DNA of 64,000 nucleotides. Source: Carboxylicivirga linearis. GTDB taxonomy: Bacteria > Bacteroidota > Bacteroidia > Bacteroidales > Marinilabiliaceae. The notes below the pieces were generated by a model. That model did not search any database and was not told where the DNA came from. It saw only the letters and a list, made by a program, of their open reading frames with translations. Where the stretch lies: NCBI RefSeq assembly GCF_018271995.1, contig NZ_JAGUCO010000002.1, forward strand, positions 62,001-126,000. The letters run 5' to 3'. The position numbers were made by a program, and so were the translations under genes. This document shows positions 38,114-47,084 of this stretch, one piece after another (positions within the stretch are counted from its first letter, which is position 1; the number at the start of each line of letters is the position of its first letter).

Positions 38114-39220
38114 ATGGAAGGAAAAATCATCACATTAGCTGTACTGTCTTTCGAAAGGGCTCATATTCTTAAGTCGCTTCTTGAATCGGAAGATATTGAA
38201 TGCTTTCTTGAAAATGCAAACCTTATTCAGGGAGCCATTTCATCAGGTGTAAAAGTTAGAGTGCCTGAGGAGAGCCTTGAAGGAGCCTTGAAAGTATTGG
38301 AAAGTATGATGCAGGAAGAGTTTAAATTACCTGAACGCGAAAATGTTCCTCCACGTATCTTATTGCCGGTCGATTTTTCAGAATATTCAAAGAAGGCCGC
38401 TAAAATAGCTTTGGATTGGGCTGCTGTGCTGGGGGCTGAACTAACGATACTACATACTTATTTCAATCCAATATTAAGCACAATGCCTTTCTCCGATACT
38501 TTTGCCTATGAAATGAATCTGGAAGATTTAGCTTCTGATTTGGAAGATAAGGCTAGGGTTGGAATGAAAGAGATGCAGGAATGGTTAGATCAGGAAAATG
38601 AAAAGTTGGGTGATAAAAAACTAACCATTAAAACAGAGTTGGTTAAAGGTGTGGCTGAAGAAGAAATAATCAGCTACAGTAAGGTATATAAGCCATTGGT
38701 TATTGTAATGGGTACAAGAGGAAGAGATAAGAAAGTGGTGGATCTGATTGGTAGTGTTACGGCCGAAGTGGTGGAAAGAGCTAAAGTACCTGTTTTAGCA
38801 GTGCCCGAAAATTTTGAGTACAAAGGGATAGATCAGCTAAAGAATATTTTATATGCTACCGATTTTATGGATGGTGACTTCAAGGCAATTAAAATACTGG
38901 AAAAAATTGCAAAACCTTTGGAGATGAATGTTGTCTGTGGTCATGTTAGCTCAAAAGAAGATTTAAAATGGGACGATGTGAGGCTAAAAGGCTTAAAAGA
39001 GCATTTTAAAAAGATTTATGGCGAAAGCAAAGTAGATTGCGATTTAATTGAACATGAGGATTTATATATAGCTCTGGAAAGTTATGTGCAGGAAAAAAAT
39101 ATTGATGTCCTTTCATTTACAAGAAAAAGAAGAAGTCTGATAAGTAAATTATTCAATCCCAATATTGCCAAAAAAATGTTATTCCACTCTAATACATTGC
39201 TATTGGTTTTTAATGATTGA
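38114..39220 (+). CDS. DUF2007 - universal stress protein fusion with two UspA domains
   Basis: A 368-residue cytoplasmic protein. Residues 1-70 look like a DUF2007 (putative signal transducing) domain: LAVLSFERAHILKSLLESED and GVKVRVPEESLEGALKVL. Two UspA domains follow: the first at about 78-235 (RILLPVDFSEYSKKAAKIAL, with the ATP-binding GTRGRDKKVVDLIGSVTAEV), the second at about 245-368 (NILYATDFMDGDFKAIKIL), with a weaker nucleotide motif (TRKRRSLISKLFNPNIAKKM). The first domain likely binds ATP; the second may be regulatory. The role is stress response (inference). Confidence 0.85.
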   Translation: MEGKIITLAVLSFERAHILKSLLESEDIECFLENANLIQGAISSGVKVRVPEESLEGALKVLESMMQEEFKLPERENVPPRILLPVDFSEYSKKAAKIALDWAAVLGAELTILHTYFNPILSTMPFSDTFAYEMNLEDLASDLEDKARVGMKEMQEWLDQENEKLGDKKLTIKTELVKGVAEEEIISYSKVYKPLVIVMGTRGRDKKVVDLIGSVTAEVVERAKVPVLAVPENFEYKGIDQLKNILYATDFMDGDFKAIKILEKIAKPLEMNVVCGHVSSKEDLKWDDVRLKGLKEHFKKIYGESKVDCDLIEHEDLYIALESYVQEKNIDVLSFTRKRRSLISKLFNPNIAKKMLFHSNTLLLVFND

Positions 39221-39252
39221 TTTTATTATTTTTAGAGGCAAATTGATGCCGT

Positions 39253-40125
39253 ATGAAGAGTTTAAGAGCCGGCGCAAAAACCGGCTTTTTATTTATTCTT
39301 ATCATTTGGGGACTGCATACAGTTAAAGCACAATACAAAGTTGAAGGTCGAATCGTTGAGGTCGGTTCAGATTATGATGATGTATCTGTTGCAATAGAAT
39401 GTAATGGCTCTAAGAAAGAGTTGAAATTAACTCCCATTGGCAATTTTGAGACTTATTTAGAAGCCAATAAAACCTATCTGTTTAATTTTTCTAAACCTGG
39501 ATATGTTTCTAAGATCATAGAGTTTTCAACTATTATACCTGATGAAGTTCATTTCGAAACTATTCAGCCTTACTATCTCCCAGTTCGCCTCTTTAAAACA
39601 TTTGAAGGAGTAGATACTGTGTTTTTTAATCAACCGGTTGCTAAAATAAAGTTTGATAAAACATTGTCAGATTTTGCCGATGATCGTGATTACTCTCTGA
39701 AAGTGAAGTATCGTATTGATAAAATGCGTCAAAAGAAAAAAAAGCCGGAGAAAAAAACAGTGGTTCGCAAAGATAAAAGAGATTATCCAAAACAAGAAAT
39801 AGTGCTTGTTAAAAAAGAAGAGATAGTAAAGCAACCATCACAGACTATTGATAAGAAAGAAGAAAAGTCAACCATTGACTTACCGCCGTTAAAAGAGAGG
39901 TATCCACAAGGTAGAACCGATGAAATTTTTGAATTGGATGGTCGTACTGTTGAAAGAACTATCTTTATGACTGGAAATATTAGAAAAATATATTTAGCCG
40001 TTCATCACGACTGGGGAGGAGTATTCTACTTTATTGATCAGGCCGATTTAGGTTATCGGTGTATTTCTTTTGAGGCGTATGAAAATTTGTTAGCAACCCA
40101 AAGTTTAGATAAAAAGAATAAATGA
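39253..40125 (+). CDS. Exported protein of unknown function with embedded terminator in its start
   Basis: A 290-residue protein: signal peptide (KTGFLFILIIWGLHTVKA), a beta-sandwich-like domain (YKVEGRIVEVGSDYDDVSVA) resembling carboxypeptidase regulatory repeats, a Lys/Glu-rich middle (residues 165-215) and a C-terminal domain (GRTVERTIFMTGNIRKIYLA). I know no function. Codons 5-13 coincide with an intrinsic terminator hairpin (39264-39290), and no ATG lies downstream that would leave the signal peptide intact. The end overlaps the threonine aldolase start by four bases, so these two are coupled. Confidence 0.72.
   Translation: MKSLRAGAKTGFLFILIIWGLHTVKAQYKVEGRIVEVGSDYDDVSVAIECNGSKKELKLTPIGNFETYLEANKTYLFNFSKPGYVSKIIEFSTIIPDEVHFETIQPYYLPVRLFKTFEGVDTVFFNQPVAKIKFDKTLSDFADDRDYSLKVKYRIDKMRQKKKKPEKKTVVRKDKRDYPKQEIVLVKKEEIVKQPSQTIDKKEEKSTIDLPPLKERYPQGRTDEIFELDGRTVERTIFMTGNIRKIYLAVHHDWGGVFYFIDQADLGYRCISFEAYENLLATQSLDKKNK
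39264..39290 (+). terminator. Terminator hairpin inside the 5' coding part of the 39253 gene
   Basis: AGCCGG (39267-39272) pairs with CCGGCT (39281-39286), extended by AAG/TTT, loop CGCAAAAA, followed by TTTTATTT. It is 44 bases after the stop of the universal stress protein gene, for which it is well placed as terminator. Confidence 0.7.
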
Positions 40126-41153
40126 AACACATTAGAGGATTTGCCAGTGACAACAATGCAAGTGTTCATCCAAAAATAATGGAGGCTTTGTTAAAGGCCA
40201 ACGAAGGACATGCAATTGGTTATGGAGGTGATATAATAACAGAAAGAACACAACTATTATTTAAAAAGGTTTTCGGTGATGAGGTGGAAACCTTTTTTGT
40301 GTATAACGGAACAGGGGCTAATGTAATATCCATTCAGGCATTAACAAACTCGTTTAATGCCGTGGTGTGTGCCTGCACGGCTCATATTAATGTGGATGAA
40401 TGTGGAGCTCCGGAGAAATTATCGGGTTGTAAATTGCTGCCTATTGAAACTAATAACGGAAAAGTTACGGTTGAGCAAATTAAACAATACATGCATGGTT
40501 TCGGGTTTGAACATCATGCACAACCAAAGTTAATTTCAATAACACAGGCTACTGAATTAGGCACTGTTTATACTATTGATGAGGTAAAAGAAATAGCTGA
40601 TTATGTGCATGGCCTGGGACTGTATTTGCATATGGATGGAGCCCGTTTAGCAAATGCAGCGGCTGCCCTTAATTGCTCTATGGCTGATATTACATTCAAA
40701 GCAGGAGTGGATGTGCTTTCTTTTGGCGGAACTAAAAACGGTTTGATGTTTGGCGAAGCGGTAGTTTTTGCCAATGCTAAACTGGCCGAAAACGTTAAAT
40801 ACATTCGTAAACAAAGTACACAGCTGCATTCGAAGATGCGATATACTGCTGCTCAGTTCGAAGCTTTATTAACCGATGATTTGTGGCGGGAGAATGCATT
40901 GCATTCCAATAAAATGGCAAAAAAGCTGGAAGAAGGCATAAAACAACTCAAAAATGTTCAGCTGACTCAGCCTGTCGATTCAAATGGAATCTTTGCCATT
41001 GTACCCAACGATTCGATTGAAAAGCTGCAGCAGGAATATTTCTTTTATGTGTGGGACGAAAATCGCTCGGAAGTACGCTGGATGACTTCGTTTGATACGC
41101 AGGAAGAAGATATTGAAGGGTTTTTAGAAGTGTTGAAGAGAGAAGTGGGTTAG
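40122..41153 (+). CDS. ltaE: Low-specificity threonine aldolase
   Basis: A 343-residue PLP enzyme of fold type I. The PLP lysine is Lys205 in SFGGTKNGLMFGEA, Asp172 of HMDGARLANA contacts the pyridine ring, and the N-terminal SDNNASVHPKIMEALLKAN is the family start. It cleaves threonine (and allo-threonine) to glycine and acetaldehyde in the cytoplasm. Its ATG overlaps the stop of the preceding exported protein gene, although the two have no evident common role. It is followed by palindromic element copy A. Confidence 0.93.
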   Translation: MKHIRGFASDNNASVHPKIMEALLKANEGHAIGYGGDIITERTQLLFKKVFGDEVETFFVYNGTGANVISIQALTNSFNAVVCACTAHINVDECGAPEKLSGCKLLPIETNNGKVTVEQIKQYMHGFGFEHHAQPKLISITQATELGTVYTIDEVKEIADYVHGLGLYLHMDGARLANAAAALNCSMADITFKAGVDVLSFGGTKNGLMFGEAVVFANAKLAENVKYIRKQSTQLHSKMRYTAAQFEALLTDDLWRENALHSNKMAKKLEEGIKQLKNVQLTQPVDSNGIFAIVPNDSIEKLQQEYFFYVWDENRSEVRWMTSFDTQEEDIEGFLEVLKREVG

Positions 41154-41199
41154 AAAAAGCTACTGGCTTCTGGCTGTTAGCCTTTAAAAAATGCAATAA

Positions 41200-41248
41200 G
41201 GAATGGTTCTCTATCGCTATTATGCAAATAAAGAATCGTTCCTTTTTT
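41200..41248 (+). repeat. Palindromic element copy A (also a terminator)
   Basis: GGAATGGTTCT (41200-41210) pairs with AGAATCGTTCC (41232-41242) with two G-T pairs, followed by TTTTTT. Loop and right arm resemble copy C closely (both read TGCAAATAAAGAA then CGTTCCTT with one changed base). Outer inverted arms AAAAAGCTA (41154-41162) and TAGCTTTTT (41261-41269) enclose it. Confidence 0.8.
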
Positions 41249-41322
41249 GTTAATAGCTATTAGCTTTTTCCTAGCCAAATTGTCATTAAAACATCCCATT
41301 TCTTGCCATTCTGGCTTATCTT

Positions 41323-41330
41323 TATGTTTG
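41323..41330 (+). promoter_or_regulatory. Promoter -7 box for the rhomboid gene
   Basis: TATGTTTG matches TAnnTTTG, with TTG 17 bases upstream (41303-41305). A transcript from here starts near 41337, which fits the ATG at 41381 rather than earlier starts. Confidence 0.4.
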
Positions 41331-41380
41331 GTTTAATAATTGATCAGTTACGGAAAGCTATTCATACTAAAATCAAACAT

Positions 41381-42043
41381 ATGACCAAACCATCAGATAT
41401 AGAACTGAAGAAACTAAAGACGGCTTTGGTTATTCCACTATTCTTTCTGATCATCACCTTTAGCTTAAAACTGATTGAAACTCTCGAAGGCTTTAGCTTT
41501 GTGGAGTGGGGCGTAAGGCCACTTTCTCTCGAAGGTTTACCTGGTATATTATTGGCTCCGTTGATTCATTCCGATTGGGATCACTTTTTTGCCAATGCAG
41601 TTCCGCTGTTTGTTTTGGGGGTGTCACTGTTTTATTTCTATCGTGGAATTTCTGTTAAGGTGTTTATTTATATCTATCTGATGACGGGCTTATGGGTATG
41701 GATGGGAGCGCGCGATGCATGGCACATTGGCGCCAGCGGAGTGATTTACGGTTTGGCAGCTTTTCTATTTGCCAGTGGCTTTTTACGACGTTACATTCCT
41801 TTAATGGCTATTTCGTTGATGGTTGTGTTTTTGTATGGCAGCATGATATGGGGTATCTTTCCATTACAAATGAATGTACCTTACTCGTGGGAGTCGCACT
41901 TATGGGGATCGGTTGCTGGAGCGGCTTTAGCAGTTATTTATCGTAAGCAGGGACCGCAGCGAGTTATTAAAGAATGGCCCGAAGAGGAATATGAATATCC
42001 GTTTTGGGAAGTGGAAGAGAAAAATAAGGAATTGGATTCATGA
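41381..42043 (+). CDS. Rhomboid family intramembrane serine protease
   Basis: A 220-residue membrane protein with six to seven hydrophobic helices. The catalytic serine is in GASGVIYGLAAFL, and the catalytic histidine in SHLWGSVAGAALAV. The upstream pocket HSDWDHFFANAVPLFVLG is the usual first loop (HxxxxHxxxN). It cuts membrane proteins inside the bilayer; the substrate is unknown. The longest frame begins at TTG 41303; ATG 41381 leaves the first helix complete and fits the promoter box. Short palindromic elements lie on both sides of the gene. Confidence 0.9.
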   Translation: MTKPSDIELKKLKTALVIPLFFLIITFSLKLIETLEGFSFVEWGVRPLSLEGLPGILLAPLIHSDWDHFFANAVPLFVLGVSLFYFYRGISVKVFIYIYLMTGLWVWMGARDAWHIGASGVIYGLAAFLFASGFLRRYIPLMAISLMVVFLYGSMIWGIFPLQMNVPYSWESHLWGSVAGAALAVIYRKQGPQRVIKEWPEEEYEYPFWEVEEKNKELDS

Positions 42044-42055
42044 TAAGGTTGACTG

Positions 42056-42098
42056 GGAACGGTTATTTATTTACGAGATGTAAATAAACAACCGTTCC
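42056..42098. repeat. Palindromic element copy B
   Basis: GGAACGGTT (42056-42064) pairs with AACCGTTCC (42090-42098); the inside also pairs (TTTATTTAC with GTAAATAAA), which makes a nearly complete 19-pair stem. It shares its outer nine bases with copy C exactly. Confidence 0.8.
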
Positions 42099-42213
42099 TT
42101 AGTAACTCTGAATGGAGATCATCGGATGAAATAATTATTTAATAGATAAGGCACCTTATAATTTGCTTCAATCAAAATCTTTTTTGCATCTTTACACGGC
42201 TTTTAAAAACGGA

Positions 42214-42660
42214 ATGATAAACCGATCAAACATAGAAATAAATTATCTGAGGCTGCTAAGCGTTACCATGATGCTTACAGCTGCATACGTGACCGATGCC
42301 GAAGGGCAGGAGAGTCGCACGCAGGCATTTTATGATGTTCGGGAAATCATACTAGATCAGATTCATCAGATCAATCCATCTTCGGTTGAAGAAGGTATTG
42401 AGTGGGAGATGGCTTTGGAGGTTACTTCTAATCTGAATCAAACATCCGTTTTATATCAATTGCCCGAGGTACAAAACTTCATCCTTGAGGTATTATCAGT
42501 AAAGAAAAAATTACCGACAAATCAATTGATTACAGCTTCTGTTTGTTATGCACAGCAGCAAGTTTGTTATCAACCAATTGAATTTAAAGATGTAAATCAT
42601 CATTCTCAACTTTTGGTATACGATGCAATTCGTCCTGTACGTGCAGGCCCTGGTGCATAA
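42214..42660 (+). CDS. SecM-like secretion monitor / arrest peptide upstream of secA (candidate)
   Basis: A 148-residue exported protein directly upstream of secA. A signal peptide is visible: residues 1-13 with a basic end, hydrophobic LLSVTMMLTAAYV, and a likely cut after Gly31 (DAEG before QES). The mature part has no recognised domain. The last residues are AIRPVRAGPGA: Arg143-Ala144-Gly145-Pro146, two residues before the end. E. coli SecM stalls its ribosome at the same R-A-G-P (Arg163-Pro166), also near its C-terminus and upstream of secA, and secretion of the nascent chain relieves the arrest. The other SecM positions (Phe150, Trp155) are not conserved; hydrophobic LLVY sits there instead. 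The longest frame starts at TTG 42163; I chose ATG 42214. Seen: position, signal, motif. Inferred: stalling and control of secA. Confidence 0.72.
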   Translation: MINRSNIEINYLRLLSVTMMLTAAYVTDAEGQESRTQAFYDVREIILDQIHQINPSSVEEGIEWEMALEVTSNLNQTSVLYQLPEVQNFILEVLSVKKKLPTNQLITASVCYAQQQVCYQPIEFKDVNHHSQLLVYDAIRPVRAGPGA

Positions 42661-42663
42661 CTT

Positions 42664-42742
42664 CCTTTGTGCTCAAGCTATGTTTGAGCGCCATATGATT
42701 CATTATTTTATTTCAAAAAACAATTAAATACTATACAAATGG
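42664..42742 (+). promoter_or_regulatory. Candidate translation-control fold at the secA start
   Basis: GTGCTCAA (42669-42676) pairs with TTGAGCGC (42684-42691) as a clear hairpin. In addition CCTTTGT (42664-42670) could pair with ACAAATGG (42735-42742), which contains the secA ATG, with one bulged base. A ribosome halted at Gly145 would reach to about 42662, next to this helix. This echoes the E. coli secM-secA logic. The second helix is weak and is an inference. Confidence 0.35.
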
Positions 42743-45700
42743 CAATAGCTAAGTTTCTGTCTAAGATTATGGGTAATAAGTCAGACAGAGATATGAAAGA
42801 AGTGGCACCGATTGTGAAGCAAATCAAAGAGGTGTATCCACAAATTGAGAAGTTAACTCATGATGAGTTACGTCAGAAATCACAAGAACTGAAAGCTCAG
42901 ATTCAAGGCGCTATCAAAGCTGATGAAGATAAAATAGCTGATTACAAGAAACAGATTGAAGAAGGAAAGATTGCTGTTTCGGAGCGCGAAAAAATATATA
43001 ACGAAATTGATAAGATAGAGAAGGATATCTTAGTGAAGTTGGAAGATGCCTTAAAAGAAGCCTTGCCAACCGCCTTTTCTATTGTAAAAGATACAGCTCG
43101 TCGTTTAAAAGAAAACGAGACCATTGAAGTAACAGCCAACGATTTCGACCGCGATTTGGCTGCCAGTAAAGATTTTGTTGAGATTAACGGCGATAAAGCT
43201 ACTTATTTTAACTCATGGCTGGCAGGAGGTAACGAAATCACCTGGGACATGGTGCACTACGATGTGCAGCTAATTGGTGGTGTGGTATTGCATAACGGTA
43301 AAATTGCTGAGATGGCAACGGGTGAAGGTAAAACATTGGTGGCTACGTTGCCTGTGTTCCTGAATGCATTAGCAGGCCGTGGTGTACATGTGGTAACCGT
43401 TAACGACTACCTGGCAAAACGTGACTCGGAGTGGATGGGTCCTATCTATCAATTCCACGGTTTATCGGTTGATTGCATCGATAAGCACCGTCCGAATTCA
43501 TCAGAGCGTCGTGCAGCTTACAAGGCAGATATCACCTTTGGTACCAACAACGAGTTTGGTTTCGATTATTTGCGCGATAACATGGCAATCTCGCCTGATG
43601 ATTTGGTACAGCGCGTGCATCATTATGCCATTGTCGATGAGGTTGACTCGGTACTGATTGATGATGCCCGTACTCCGCTGATTATCTCAGGTCCTGTGCC
43701 TAAGGGTGATGATCAGTTGTTTGGAGAGTTAAAACCAAGAATTGAGCAGGTTGTAGATGCTCAAAAGAAACTGGTTACGCATGTTTTAGCTGAGGCTAAG
43801 CAAAAACTGAAATCATCAGACAAAAAAGAGGTTGAAGAAGGCTCGTTACTATTATTACGTGCTTTCAAAGGATTGCCTAAGAATAAGGCTATAATCAAGT
43901 TTTTGAGTGAGCAGGGTATCAAGGCTGGTATGCTGAAAACCGAAAATTACTATATGCAGGAGAACAATAAAAACATGCATATAGTAACCGATCCTTTATT
44001 TTTTGTTATTGATGAGAAAAACAATTCGATAGAGCTTACGGAAAAAGGTCTGGATATGATTACCGGTTCATCCGAAGATCCTGAATTCTTTGTATTGCCG
44101 GATGTAGGTTCAGATATTGCAGCGTTAGAAAAATCAGATCTTCCTGAGGAAGAAAAAACGACTAAAAAGGATGAGATTCTTCAGAACTTCTCCATTAAGT
44201 CGGAACGTGTTCATACCATCAACCAGTTGTTAAAAGCCTATACTTTATTCGAAAAAGATGTAGAGTATGTTGTGATGGACAGCAAGGTAAAAATTGTGGA
44301 TGAGCAAACAGGTCGTATTATGGAAGGTCGTCGTTACTCTGATGGCTTACACCAGGCTATCGAAGCTAAAGAGCGTGTAACGGTTGAGGCGGCAACACAA
44401 ACCTATGCAACCATCACTTTACAGAACTACTTCCGTATGTATCACAAGCTGTCGGGTATGACAGGTACTGCAGAAACGGAAGCAGGCGAGCTTTGGGACA
44501 TCTACGAATTGGATGTGGTGGTAATTCCTACCAATCGTCCTATTCAACGTGATGACCGTGAAGATATTGTTTACAAAACAAAACGTGAAAAATACAATGC
44601 CGTAATTGAAGAAGTTGTTAAGTTAGTTAACGACGGACGTCCGGTATTGGTGGGTACCACATCGGTTGAGATTTCGGAGTTGTTAAGCCGTGCCTTAAAG
44701 ATGCGTGGTATTAAGCACAATGTACTGAATGCGAAAATGCACCAGCGTGAGGCTGAAATCGTGGCTGATGCAGGTCAGGCAGGTATTGTAACCATTGCCA
44801 CCAACATGGCCGGTCGTGGTACCGATATCAAATTAACCAAAGAAGTAAAAGATGCAGGCGGTTTGGCCATTGTGGGTACCGAGCGTCACGAATCTCGTCG
44901 TGTCGATCGTCAGTTGCGTGGTCGTGCCGGTCGTCAGGGAGATCCGGGTTCTTCACAATTCTTTGTTTCGTTGGAAGATGATTTGATGCGTTTATTCGGA
45001 TCAGACCGAATTGTAAAATATATGGACCGTCTTGGTTTGGAAGATGGCGAGATGATTCAGCATAGCATGATCACCAAATCAATCGAGCGTGCTCAGAAGA
45101 AAGTGGAAGAAAACAACTTTGGTATTCGTAAGCGATTATTGGAGTATGATGATGTGATGAACTCGCAACGTGAAGTTATCTACACTAAACGTAAACACGC
45201 TTTATATGGTGAGCGTATACAGGTTGATATTTCAAATATGATGTTAGATACTTGTGCTGATATCGTTGCAGAATATCACGAGAACGGTGATTACGAAGGA
45301 ATGAAGATGGAAATGCTTCGTGTATTCTCTGCTCAGCCACCATTTTCAGAAGAAGACTTCCTGAAAGGAAAAACAGATGATTTGTCGGATGAACTTTTTA
45401 ATAAGATGTGGGATGCTTACATGCGTAAGAGCGAAATGATTGCCAAGCAGGCTCATCCAGTAATCAAAGATGTTTACGAGACAAAATCAGAAATGTATAA
45501 AAACATTGTGGTGCCAATCAGTGATGGACAAAAAGTTTATCAGATTACCACAAATCTGAAAAAGGCTTACGAAACAGAATCAAAAGAACTGGTTCGCTCA
45601 TTCGAAAAAGCATCTATGTTGGTAACTATCGATGATGCCTGGAAAGAGCATTTACGTGAGTTGGATGATTTGCGCACGGCTGTACAAAACGCCAGCTACG

Positions 45701-46050
45701 AGCAAAAAGATCCGTTATTGATTTATAAGTTCGAATCGTTTAACCTGTTTAAGGCAATGATTGGGCGTAATAATAAATCGGTTGTTTCGTTATTGGCTAA
45801 AGGACATATTCCTATTCAGAATGCCGATGGTGTTCACGAAGCGCAGGAGCGCAAGCGTCAGGATTATAGTAAAATGCAAACTCGTAAAGACGAATTCTCA
45901 CGCGGAGGCGGAGGAAACGGTCAGGGAGCACCTAAGAAACCTGAGAAGATTGAACCTGTTAGAGTTGAGAAGAAGGTGGGACGTAATGAGCCTTGCCCAT
46001 GCGGAAGTGGTAAGAAATACAAACAGTGTCACGGTAAAAACGAAGCGTAA
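42739..46050 (+). CDS. secA: Preprotein translocase ATPase SecA
   Basis: A 1103-residue motor protein that drives export through SecYEG. Walker A is [11 protein letters not shown], the DEAD-type box [19 protein letters not shown], then GTAETE and the final helicase motif [18 protein letters not shown]. An inserted segment of about 60 residues after residue 330 (rich in Lys/Glu) gives the long form typical of Bacteroidota. The zinc-binding C-terminus ends in [16 protein letters not shown], which binds SecB or ribosomes. The gene follows the candidate secretion monitor by 78 bases and precedes lgt. Confidence 0.98.
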   Translation: MAIAKFLSKIMGNKSDRDMKEVAPIVKQIKEVYPQIEKLTHDELRQKSQELKAQIQGAIKADEDKIADYKKQIEEGKIAVSEREKIYNEIDKIEKDILVKLEDALKEALPTAFSIVKDTARRLKENETIEVTANDFDRDLAASKDFVEINGDKATYFNSWLAGGNEITWDMVHYDVQLIGGVVLHNGKIAEMATGEGKTLVATLPVFLNALAGRGVHVVTVNDYLAKRDSEWMGPIYQFHGLSVDCIDKHRPNSSERRAAYKADITFGTNNEFGFDYLRDNMAISPDDLVQRVHHYAIVDEVDSVLIDDARTPLIISGPVPKGDDQLFGELKPRIEQVVDAQKKLVTHVLAEAKQKLKSSDKKEVEEGSLLLLRAFKGLPKNKAIIKFLSEQGIKAGMLKTENYYMQENNKNMHIVTDPLFFVIDEKNNSIELTEKGLDMITGSSEDPEFFVLPDVGSDIAALEKSDLPEEEKTTKKDEILQNFSIKSERVHTINQLLKAYTLFEKDVEYVVMDSKVKIVDEQTGRIMEGRRYSDGLHQAIEAKERVTVEAATQTYATITLQNYFRMYHKLSGMTGTAETEAGELWDIYELDVVVIPTNRPIQRDDREDIVYKTKREKYNAVIEEVVKLVNDGRPVLVGTTSVEISELLSRALKMRGIKHNVLNAKMHQREAEIVADAGQAGIVTIATNMAGRGTDIKLTKEVKDAGGLAIVGTERHESRRVDRQLRGRAGRQGDPGSSQFFVSLEDDLMRLFGSDRIVKYMDRLGLEDGEMIQHSMITKSIERAQKKVEENNFGIRKRLLEYDDVMNSQREVIYTKRKHALYGERIQVDISNMMLDTCADIVAEYHENGDYEGMKMEMLRVFSAQPPFSEEDFLKGKTDDLSDELFNKMWDAYMRKSEMIAKQAHPVIKDVYETKSEMYKNIVVPISDGQKVYQITTNLKKAYETESKELVRSFEKASMLVTIDDAWKEHLRELDDLRTAVQNASYEQKDPLLIYKFESFNLFKAMIGRNNKSVVSLLAKGHIPIQNADGVHEAQERKRQDYSKMQTRKDEFSRGGGGNGQGAPKKPEKIEPVRVEKKVGRNEPCPCGSGKKYKQCHGKNEA

Positions 46051-46076
46051 AATTAGTATCAGGATAAAAGACATAT

Positions 46077-46138
46077 GTATCAAGATCTCACAAAGATGGT
46101 CTTGATACTAAAATCTTTATACTTGATACTAAAATCTT
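46077..46138 (+). repeat. Inverted and tandem repeats between secA and lgt
   Basis: GTATCAAGA (46077-46085) and TCTTGATAC (46100-46108) form a nine-pair hairpin. CTTGATACTAAAATCTT occurs twice in tandem (46101-46117 and 46122-46138, period 21). A third TGATACTAAA spans the lgt start codon (46151-46160). The spacing resembles binding-site iterons. Confidence 0.65.
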
Positions 46139-46150
46139 GAAAATATAAAT

Positions 46151-46969
46151 ATGATACTAAACTATATTCATTGGAACGTTGATCCTGAGATTTTCAGCTT
46201 GGGTTTTTTACATGTGCGATATTACGGTTTGTGTTTTGCCATTGCATTTATGTTGGGCTATTACATACTGGAAAAGATGTTTAAGTCGGAGAATATCAAT
46301 GAAGACTGGTTAGAGAAGCTTTTTATGTATGTGGTAATTGCTACCATTGTAGGTGCACGACTGGGACATGTTTTTTTCTACGGTTGGGATTACTATTCGC
46401 AGAATTTAGGCGATATTATCAAAATCTGGGAAGGAGGTTTAGCCAGCCATGGTGGAGCCATAGGTATTTTGGTTGCTTTGTATTTTTATTCAAAGAAAGT
46501 TACCAAGAAAAGCATGATCTGGACGTTGGATCGTTTGGTTATACCAGTTGCACTGGCAGCCATGTTTATTCGCCTGGGTAACCTGATGAACTCTGAGATC
46601 TATGGTCATGCAACGGATGTTCCGTGGGCCTTTCAGTTTATAACCAATATGCATGCATGGACAAATGGAGCGGAACCAATTTATTCTGCGCCATCACATC
46701 CTACGCAGATTTATGAGGCACTTTGCTATCTGGCCACCTTTGTAATTGTATTCTTTACCTATTGGAAAACAAAAGCAAAAGAAAAGCAAGGCTTGATTTT
46801 CGGTATCTTTTTGATAGGCATCTTTGCATCACGTTTCTTTATTGAGTTTGTAAAGAACAATCAAGAAGAATTTGAACAAGATATGGCCTTAAATATGGGG
46901 CAGTGGTTAAGTATTCCGTTTGTATTAGCGGGAGTTTACTTTATCTATAATGCAGTAAAGAAAAAATAA
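46151..46969 (+). CDS. lgt: Prolipoprotein diacylglyceryl transferase
   Basis: A 272-residue inner membrane enzyme with about seven helices. His100 in LASHGGAIGILVAL and Arg141 in FIRLGNLMNSEIYG correspond to the essential E. coli His103 and Arg143. It moves diacylglycerol from phosphatidylglycerol to the lipobox cysteine, the first step of lipoprotein maturation. The window encodes several lipoproteins it would serve. The gene probably depends on its own promoter or on read-through from secA; the repeats at 46077-46138 sit in the spacer. Confidence 0.96.
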   Translation: MILNYIHWNVDPEIFSLGFLHVRYYGLCFAIAFMLGYYILEKMFKSENINEDWLEKLFMYVVIATIVGARLGHVFFYGWDYYSQNLGDIIKIWEGGLASHGGAIGILVALYFYSKKVTKKSMIWTLDRLVIPVALAAMFIRLGNLMNSEIYGHATDVPWAFQFITNMHAWTNGAEPIYSAPSHPTQIYEALCYLATFVIVFFTYWKTKAKEKQGLIFGIFLIGIFASRFFIEFVKNNQEEFEQDMALNMGQWLSIPFVLAGVYFIYNAVKKK

Positions 46970-46996
46970 ACTAAGATATATTGTTTTTACTTTAGG

Positions 46997-47025
46997 GCCG
47001 GGGTTGTAATGACTTCGGCTTTTTT
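46997..47025 (+). terminator. Terminator after lgt
   Basis: GCCGGGGTT and GACTTCGGC pair with several G-T pairs around GTAAT, then TTTTTT. It closely resembles the terminator at 48359. Confidence 0.75.
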
Positions 47026-47084
47026 ATGTTTTCGATGAGTTGCAATAATGTTAATTGTAATTCACTAATTATTAATCTTACCTA

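Noticed and set aside
42163-42213. Longer start of the SecM-like gene at TTG
   Set aside because: ATG 42214 gives a normal signal peptide, and TTG starts are rare here.
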